Source: Bifidobacterium breve
GTDB taxonomy: Bacteria; Actinomycetota; Actinomycetes; S36-B12
Length of the DNA: 7,268 bases
Assembly (NCBI GenBank): GCA_945900705.1
Contig: CAMDKJ010000086.1
Coordinates: 1-7,268 of the forward strand
Reading direction: 5' to 3'
The notes below the pieces were generated by a model that did no database searches, was not told the origin of the DNA, and saw only the letters and a list, made by a program, of their open reading frames with translations. Positions 1 through 3,878 of the stretch are shown here, piece by piece (positions within the stretch are counted from its first letter, which is position 1; the number at the start of each line of letters is the position of its first letter). The position numbers and the translations under genes were made by a program.

Positions 1-27
1 CCTTTCCACAATTATTGAAAGGACGTA
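1..27 (+). promoter_or_regulatory. Hairpin over the ribosome binding site of peptide gene copy 1
   Basis: Bases 1-6 (CCTTTC) and 17-22 (GAAAGG) are perfect inverted repeats around a 10-nt AT-rich loop. The right arm is also the likely Shine-Dalgarno (AAAGGA, 18-23), 10 nt before the ATG at 34. The same 27 bases recur without a change at 955-981 before copy 3, at the same distance from its ATG. As RNA, the fold could hide the ribosome binding site; as DNA, the dyad could be an operator. The conservation is seen directly; the regulatory role is inferred. Confidence 0.5.
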
Positions 28-33
28 AACCTG

Positions 34-210
34 ATGCCAAATATTGATATTGCTACCCCCGCAAGTTCAGCGCCAACTGATCGGCTCGCACTCGGTGTTG
101 GTTGGGTACGACCCGGTGTGGCCGGTATCGGCGGCACCCTAAACCCCTCTTTGGGTGTTGGGCAATCCCAATCCAACTGGCGGAGTTGCTTTGAGGGCAA
201 TGAAGAGTAG
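34..210 (+). CDS. Putative RiPP precursor peptide, copy 1 (58 aa)
   Basis: This is a 58-residue peptide with no family I can name. Residues 1-39 form a constant N-terminal part (starts MPNIDIATPASS, contains LALGVGWVRPG, ends LNPS). Residues 40-51 are unique to this copy (LGVGQSQSNWRS), and residues 52-58 are the constant CFEGNEE. The same arrangement recurs in two more copies downstream, which is the main evidence that it is a gene. Position 15 is Thr here and Ile in the other two copies. The start is the ATG at 34, preceded by AAAGGA. There is no lipobox and no clear signal peptide. I infer a secreted or modified peptide made from a leader-core-follower precursor; a pheromone or small bacteriocin is also possible. 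No processing enzyme is visible here, and the cluster may continue off the left edge. Confidence 0.75.
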   Translation: MPNIDIATPASSAPTDRLALGVGWVRPGVAGIGGTLNPSLGVGQSQSNWRSCFEGNEE

Positions 211-229
211 CACCTCCGCAGCCTTATTT

Positions 230-284
230 GAGTGGTGAGTTGTTACAAGAAAAATTCAAACTTATTTGTAACAACTCACCGCTC
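230..284. repeat. Long near-perfect inverted repeat between peptide copies 1 and 2
   Basis: Bases 234-248 (ggtgagttgttacaa) are the exact reverse complement of 266-280. The pairing extends outward four more positions with one G-T pair, giving 230-248 against 266-284. The loop is 17 nt and A/T-rich. No run of T follows either arm, so it is not a standard intrinsic terminator. It begins 19 nt after the stop codon of copy 1. It could be a factor-assisted terminator, an mRNA stability hairpin, an operator or a remnant of a small mobile element. The function is unknown. Confidence 0.8.
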
Positions 285-313
285 AACGAAGAAGTTCACA
301 CCTACCAACGAAG

Positions 314-337
314 TAATAGATCGCATAATAGATCACA
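314..337 (+). repeat. Two tandem 12-nt repeats upstream of peptide copy 2
   Basis: TAATAGATCGCA (314-325) is followed directly by TAATAGATCACA (326-337), differing at one base. The motif CAACGAAG also occurs at 284-291 and 306-313, with a related CAACGAGAAG at 336-345. This lies in the 5' region of copy 2, which lacks the hairpin element found before copies 1 and 3. The repeats could be regulator-binding sites; that is a guess from position alone. Confidence 0.4.
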
Positions 338-358
338 ACGAGAAGGATGGAGCACTAA

Positions 359-538
359 ATGCCAAATATTGATATTGCTACCCCCGCAAGTTCAGCGCCA
401 ATCGATCGGCTCGCACTCGGTGTTGGTTGGGTGCGCCCGGGTGTGGCCGTTATCGGCGGCACCCTAAACCCCTCCTCGATCACCCTCCCCTATATGCAAA
501 ACCGCACCCCGTATTGTTTTGAGGGTAATGAAGAGTAG
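359..538 (+). CDS. Putative RiPP precursor peptide, copy 2 (59 aa)
   Basis: This is the second member of the family. Residues 1-39 match copy 3 apart from Val instead of Gly at position 31. The unique middle is residues 40-52 (SITLPYMQNRTPY), and the constant CFEGNEE closes the peptide. Relative to copies 1 and 3, codons 25-27 differ only at third positions, as do several other codons in the constant parts, so the encoded residues are preserved. The ATG at 359 has GGAG at 349-352 (6-nt spacing) and AAGGA at 343-347, so its translation signal is unlike that of the other copies. A different plus-strand frame is open from 228 to 467 over the same bases, but it lacks any repeated pattern. The role is inferred as for copy 1; the core has no Cys except the constant one. 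Confidence 0.77.
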   Translation: MPNIDIATPASSAPIDRLALGVGWVRPGVAVIGGTLNPSSITLPYMQNRTPYCFEGNEE

Positions 539-549
539 CACCGTTGCCT

Positions 550-648
550 ACCACTAGGTGGGGTGTTTAAACCCTGTTGCTGGCCCCTGACCGCTGTTGG
601 CCTGGGGCCAGTTGTAAACGGAGAGTGAACTCGAACACCCCAGGTGGT
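550..648. repeat. 99-nt segment with nested inverted repeats
   Basis: The outer pairs are 550-554 (accac) with 644-648 (gtggt) and 559-567 (tggggtgtt) with 634-642 (aacacccca). An inner arm pairs 580-587 (ctggcccc) with 604-611 (ggggccag). The result resembles either a small structured RNA or a miniature element with roughly 15-bp terminal inverted repeats. Against a simple insertion, bases 552-585 align without gaps to 1187-1220 downstream of copy 3 (24 of 34 identical by eye), each block starting 13 nt after the stop codon. At least the left part may therefore belong to the ancestral duplicated unit. Confidence 0.5.
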
Positions 649-688
649 CTAAGTGCGGGCCAGGTGTCACTGGTAGCGGGGGTAATGG

Positions 689-710
689 GGAAAGTGCCTG
701 GCACCTTTCC
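689..710. repeat. REP-like palindrome
   Basis: GTGCC (694-698) and GGCAC (700-704) flank a single T. The arms extend to GGAAAG on the left and CTTTCC on the right with one unpaired C at 705. Short palindromes of this type are commonly dispersed in bacterial genomes. This one sits just beyond the point where the transposase remnant stops resembling a transposase, so it may mark a junction. Confidence 0.5.
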
Positions 711-715
711 TGGAA

Positions 716-790
716 CCGGCCCTTGTCCTTCTTCGCAGCCTTCACATACGCCTTCGCGTACCTCGTAGTGACCTCGGCTCGGGAATTCAT
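716..790 (-). pseudogene. Transposase N-terminal remnant
   Basis: Read on minus from the ATG at 790, the first 25 residues include EVTTRYAKAYVKAAKKDK. I recognise this as the start of DDE integrase-type transposases frequent in actinobacterial insertion sequences, where intact proteins continue into a helix-turn-helix region and run to several hundred residues. After the Gly-Arg at 716-721 the similarity ends abruptly at the palindrome. The frame stays open to 554, but that part reads as unrelated Pro/Ser/Gly-rich sequence. The rest of the gene is absent, so it cannot be functional. The family assignment is from memory and moderately sure; I do not name the exact IS family. Confidence 0.55.
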
Positions 791-830
791 CGACAGCTCG
801 TTTTCCATGCCCAACAATGATCACCGTTAC

Positions 831-883
831 GCGGGCATTCCTACGTGAGGCACGGAAAGCATTTCGCGGGCACTTTTCGTGAG
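831..883. repeat. Imperfect direct repeats, possible insertion-sequence end
   Basis: GCGGGCATTCCTACGTGAG (831-849) and GCGGGCACTTTTCGTGAG (866-883) share their first seven and last six bases and start 35 nt apart. They lie upstream of the transposase remnant on its own strand, where the terminal region of the insertion sequence would be. Repeated subterminal motifs of this kind can be transposase-binding sites. The repeat is visible; the link to the IS is inferred from position. Confidence 0.45.
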
Positions 884-954
884 TCTCGTCGTACTATTGC
901 CATTTGGCGGGTTTGGTGTTCCAATGGAGAAGTGGCCCATCTTGGCGCCGCTAG

Positions 955-981
955 CCTTTCCACAATTATTGAAAGGACGTA
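955..981 (+). promoter_or_regulatory. Hairpin over the ribosome binding site of peptide gene copy 3
   Basis: This is a base-for-base copy of 1-27: CCTTTC at 955-960, a 10-nt loop, and GAAAGG at 971-976 forming part of the Shine-Dalgarno AAAGGA (972-977). The next six bases before the ATG at 988 differ from copy 1 (gatcag against aacctg), while the spacing is unchanged. Identity in non-coding sequence ending before a variable linker suggests function or recent duplication. I see no convincing -35/-10 pair here. Confidence 0.5.
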
Positions 982-987
982 GATCAG

Positions 988-1173
988 ATGCCAAATATTG
1001 ATATTGCTACCCCCGCAAGTTCAGCGCCAATCGATCGGCTCGCACTCGGTGTTGGTTGGGTACGCCCCGGTGTGGCCGGTATCGGCGGCACCCTAAACCC
1101 CTCCTGTCCTACACCCGGTGGTCCCTGTTTTGGCGCGTTGCCGGGACTTTGCTTTGAGGGTAATGAAGAGTAA
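988..1173 (+). CDS. Putative RiPP precursor peptide, copy 3 (61 aa)
   Basis: This is the third and longest member. Residues 1-39 are the constant N-terminal part (Ile at 15, Gly at 31), residues 40-54 are unique (CPTPGGPCFGALPGL), and residues 55-61 are the constant CFEGNEE. The unique part is rich in Gly and Pro and carries two Cys (40 and 47) besides the constant Cys55, so disulfides, thioethers or azolines are all conceivable. It ends in TAA where the others use TAG. The ATG at 988 follows the same hairpin and Shine-Dalgarno as copy 1. It is followed after 84 nt by the transporter gene on the same strand, but I see no evidence that the two share a function. The RiPP role is inferred from the three-copy comparison. 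Confidence 0.78.
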   Translation: MPNIDIATPASSAPIDRLALGVGWVRPGVAGIGGTLNPSCPTPGGPCFGALPGLCFEGNEE

Positions 1174-1257
1174 AACCCTTCCCCGGCACTAGGTTGATCG
1201 TTTGAAAGTTGTAACTGGCCATGACGAACTCACAATCGGCGATATCTGGAGTGTTCG

Positions 1258-2967
1258 ATGAAGAATGTGGCAGAAGTACTTCTGCCGCCTTGGATTAAAT
1301 TACTTCATCGCAAGTGGCTAGTTGGTGATCTCATTGCGGGCGTTATCTTGGCAGCAATCGCAATTCCCGAAGTCATGGGTTATGCGTCGATTGCCAAAAT
1401 ACCTGTCAGTGCTGGCCTCTACACGCTCATCCTGCCGGTAATTGTTTTTGCCGCCATAGGTGCATCCCGATTTCTCACCATTGGTGGCGATGCAGCTGTG
1501 GCTGCTCTGGTCGCGGCAGGCCTTGGTGGCGCGGCCATCAGTGGTGTCACTCCCGGGTCTACGCAGTGGCTCGCGTACACCTGCATCATCGCGCTCATCT
1601 GTGGAGCATTGCTTACTCTGGCCGCTATATTTCGGGTGGGATTCATAGCCGACTTTTTTAGTGTTCCGGTCATCACCGGGCTGCGGGCCGGGGTCGGCGT
1701 CCTCATCATACTAGGGATGATTCCGGAAATACTTGGAGTTTTACCGGGCAAAGGTTCATTCCTCGAAGCGCAATGGAGCGTAATAAACTCCATCCCCTCT
1801 ACCAACTTGCTTGACCTCGCCTACGCTGTGGGCTCGATTGTAGTTCTCGTTTTGCTCCCACGATTGATTCCAAAATTTCCGGCCGCCCTCGCCGTGATAG
1901 TTGTGTCCATTATTTTGTCCACCACCTTAAATTCGGCTGCTTCGGGGGTTGCGGTCGTCGGTGAAATCCCAGGTGGCTTACCGTCATTTGGCTTGCCCCA
2001 AGGCCTCGATCTAGATGCAGTTCGAGCCAACGCAGGTTTGCTGACCTACATTGCCCTGCTCTGCGCAGTATTGCTTCTTACTTCTGGAGCGGTGGCTTCG
2101 CGGTCTTATGCCCAGAAGGCTGGCGATCCCCTTGACTTAAATAGAGATATTTTGGGCATAGGCGGCTCAAACTTCGCTGCCGGACTCACCGGAACCATGC
2201 CAACGGGTGGGTCGCTGGCAAAAACGTTGATCATGGTGAGCTCTGGTGGGCGTTCTCAAATTGCGAATTTGGCGATGGCAGGTGTCACGATCATTTTCCT
2301 ACTTGCCTTTACTTCGGCACTGCAGAATATGCCCAAGGCGGTGCTCGCGGCCATCGTTTTGGTTATCGCCTGCCGCCTGATAACTATCAATGGGTTTCGT
2401 CAAATCCTAGCGCGAAGCAAGGTTGAGTTCGTGGGAGCCGTAAATACCATGATCTTGATCTGCGTGTTCGGAATATTGATCGGCCTAACCGTAGCGATCG
2501 TCGCATCAACCATCTATACGATCAAACGCCTGTACCGAGCAAAGTCGTACATCATTAGCCTAAATTCCGCAGACGTGCCTACCTACGTCGAAGCGCAACC
2601 GGGATTGCAGTCCGAACCGGGTCTAATCATCTTCCGCTTTCCTACAATGGTGTTTTACGCGAATGCAAATCGATTCATGGATCAGGTTCGTGAGCTAGTA
2701 AAACAGGCACCGGATCCGGTTGAGTGGTTCATCGTAGATGCATCAGCGGTAGACGATTTAGATTATAGCTCGGGCGTGATGCTCAACACTTTCATCAAGT
2801 TCATGAAGGACAACGGCATTAAACTTGTTATCGCTCGCCGTGATGCGATGTTGAGTGAAGCCATCTTGAAACAGCGCCTTGATGAGTATGTGCCCGATGA
2901 AGATGTCTGGGCGTCCCTGCCCGAGGCATATGCCGCCTTCCAAGCGCGCCCACGCACCCCGGTCTAG
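1258..2967 (+). CDS. SulP-family anion transporter with STAS domain
   Basis: This is a 569-residue polytopic membrane protein of the SLC26/SulP family, which moves inorganic anions such as sulfate or bicarbonate, usually with protons or sodium. The family pattern of the first membrane segments is clear: AIPEVMGYASIAKIPVSAGLY at about 35-55, then the repeat-type GASRFLTIGGDAAVAALVAAG. The central motif GLTGTMPTGGSLAKT (309-323) corresponds to the conserved Gly/Pro/Ser-rich stretch of the substrate-site region. A cytoplasmic STAS domain follows at about 456-563, with the conserved DASAVDDLDYSSG (494-506). The length is typical and both domains are complete. The ATG at 1258 has GGAG at 1248-1251. 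The substrate cannot be read from the sequence. The gene ends 6 nt from the convergent PAP2 gene, leaving no room for its own terminator. Confidence 0.93.
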   Translation: MKNVAEVLLPPWIKLLHRKWLVGDLIAGVILAAIAIPEVMGYASIAKIPVSAGLYTLILPVIVFAAIGASRFLTIGGDAAVAALVAAGLGGAAISGVTPGSTQWLAYTCIIALICGALLTLAAIFRVGFIADFFSVPVITGLRAGVGVLIILGMIPEILGVLPGKGSFLEAQWSVINSIPSTNLLDLAYAVGSIVVLVLLPRLIPKFPAALAVIVVSIILSTTLNSAASGVAVVGEIPGGLPSFGLPQGLDLDAVRANAGLLTYIALLCAVLLLTSGAVASRSYAQKAGDPLDLNRDILGIGGSNFAAGLTGTMPTGGSLAKTLIMVSSGGRSQIANLAMAGVTIIFLLAFTSALQNMPKAVLAAIVLVIACRLITINGFRQILARSKVEFVGAVNTMILICVFGILIGLTVAIVASTIYTIKRLYRAKSYIISLNSADVPTYVEAQPGLQSEPGLIIFRFPTMVFYANANRFMDQVRELVKQAPDPVEWFIVDASAVDDLDYSSGVMLNTFIKFMKDNGIKLVIARRDAMLSEAILKQRLDEYVPDEDVWASLPEAYAAFQARPRTPV

Positions 2968-2973
2968 AGAACA

Positions 2974-3714
2974 TCACGGCCGGTGCAGCGCACCTTCGTC
3001 ACGTGGAACAAGTGACGGACGCTCAACGGCGAACATCACGGCCCAGTAGCTGGCAAACCCAACGAAAAGGCCTGCATATACGTCCATTAAGAAGTGCTGT
3101 TGCAGCATTACTGTCGCAGGGAAGATCAATGCTAGCCATGGCATGAGGATCCAGGCAGTCTTCGGGAAGCGTGAGCGAAGTCGCCAGAGTGAGATGATTC
3201 CGATCATCGCCCAGGTGCAGTGCCCGCTTGGGTAGCCGTTGAATGGCTGGTCATTCCCCCAGATCATGCCGACGAGCCACCCAAGGGCGCCATCAGGCAA
3301 TGTTGCCGTGCGGGGAACGTTCGTTTGAAAAAGCCAGTAGGAGACATCCAGGAACAACTGGCTGACGATGAGCGCGAGCCCCACGGTCAAGAATCTGCGC
3401 ATTGAGCGTGCAGCAAGGTTTATGGCGGGCACAACGAATGGCACAATCACGAGAAAAGAAAGGTAGGGAAGCGCGAGGATCGGAACAAATGGAACTCGCT
3501 CATCGAGCCAAGACTTCAGGATGAAACTCTGATAGGCACCGTCACCGGATAGCGGTTGCACCAAGGCCTTGGTGGCGGGGTCCCACGGATAGAAGGAGGG
3601 CCAGCGCGCCGACCCGGGCGCGAAGTTGAGCATTTCATAACTCATGAACACCAAGATGATGCCCAAGAAGACGGCAACGATCACCACGGTACGAAGCGCC
3701 TTTGACTTTGCCAT
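2974..3714 (-). CDS. PAP2-superfamily membrane phosphatase/phosphotransferase
   Basis: This is a membrane protein of about 246 residues. Counting from the GTG one codon upstream, it has an N-terminal membrane segment at about 9-27 and further hydrophobic segments at 77-100, 110-130, 168-178, 188-206 and 213-230. The acid-phosphatase motifs are PSGH (163-166) and a following His208 with Asp212 (QQHFLMDVYAG), fitting the nucleophile and charge-relay residues of PAP2 enzymes. The usual first motif K-x6-RP is absent; QTNVPR (131-136) lies in its place, as in the inositol-phosphotransferase-like branch. The substrate is probably a lipid phosphate or polyprenyl diphosphate; I cannot decide which. 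The start is ATG 3714 or GTG 3717; GGGG at 3725-3728 is a weak ribosome binding site for either. It lies 161 nt downstream of the mannosyltransferase gene on the same strand. Confidence 0.87.
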   Translation of the reverse strand: MAKSKALRTVVIVAVFLGIILVFMSYEMLNFAPGSARWPSFYPWDPATKALVQPLSGDGAYQSFILKSWLDERVPFVPILALPYLSFLVIVPFVVPAINLAARSMRRFLTVGLALIVSQLFLDVSYWLFQTNVPRTATLPDGALGWLVGMIWGNDQPFNGYPSGHCTWAMIGIISLWRLRSRFPKTAWILMPWLALIFPATVMLQQHFLMDVYAGLFVGFASYWAVMFAVERPSLVPRDEGALHRP

Positions 3715-3878
3715 CACTTTTAGACCCCATTTTGGTTGACTACCTAATCCCGATGCCTACCACATAAGTTGGGTACTTAGAGGAGTTACCGGTGAGATTC
3801 CCGGGCAACCCTTCACGCAAAGATTTGTTTTGCCTACGGCTTTGCTGGCTCCAACTCACGGAGCTGGAGGTCACCTGA

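Larger units (their letters stand above)
539..954. other. Spacer between peptide copies 2 and 3 with mobile-element debris
   Basis: I see no intact gene in these 416 bases. From left to right they hold a foldable segment (550-648) whose left part resembles sequence downstream of copy 3, a REP-like palindrome (689-710), the N-terminal remnant of a transposase on minus (716-790), and two imperfect direct repeats (831-883) that may be the end of the same insertion sequence. Bases 884-954 contain only a weak inverted repeat (ccatttgg at 900-907, ccaatgg at 921-927). The segment looks like decayed mobile DNA inside the peptide array. Confidence 0.6.

Noticed and set aside
130..141. Double-glycine export leader (Gly-Gly at residues 33-34) as the processing site
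   Set aside because: The hydrophobic and acidic positions normally found at about -4, -7 and -12 before the Gly-Gly are not present in the typical pattern. It remains possible but is not supported enough to annotate.
230..284. Intrinsic terminator or integron attC site
   Set aside because: No T-run follows either arm, and the arms do not carry RYYYAAC...GTTRRRY in the attC order.
228..467. Plus-strand open frame of 79 codons overlapping peptide copy 2
   Set aside because: It is out of frame with the repeated peptide, its product shows no repeated pattern, and substitutions between copies follow the codon positions of the other frame.
34..1173. Diversity-generating retroelement as the cause of core variation
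   Set aside because: No reverse transcriptase or template repeat is in the window, and the core differences are complete replacements with length changes rather than adenine-specific substitutions.
1..1173. CRISPR array
   Set aside because: The repeated units are about 120-nt coding segments with start and stop codons, not short regular repeats with uniform spacers.
3718..3878. Terminator or small gene between the mannosyltransferase and PAP2 genes
   Set aside because: Only 5-6 bp inverted repeats are present, none followed by a T-run on the minus strand, and no short frame there has a credible start or pattern.
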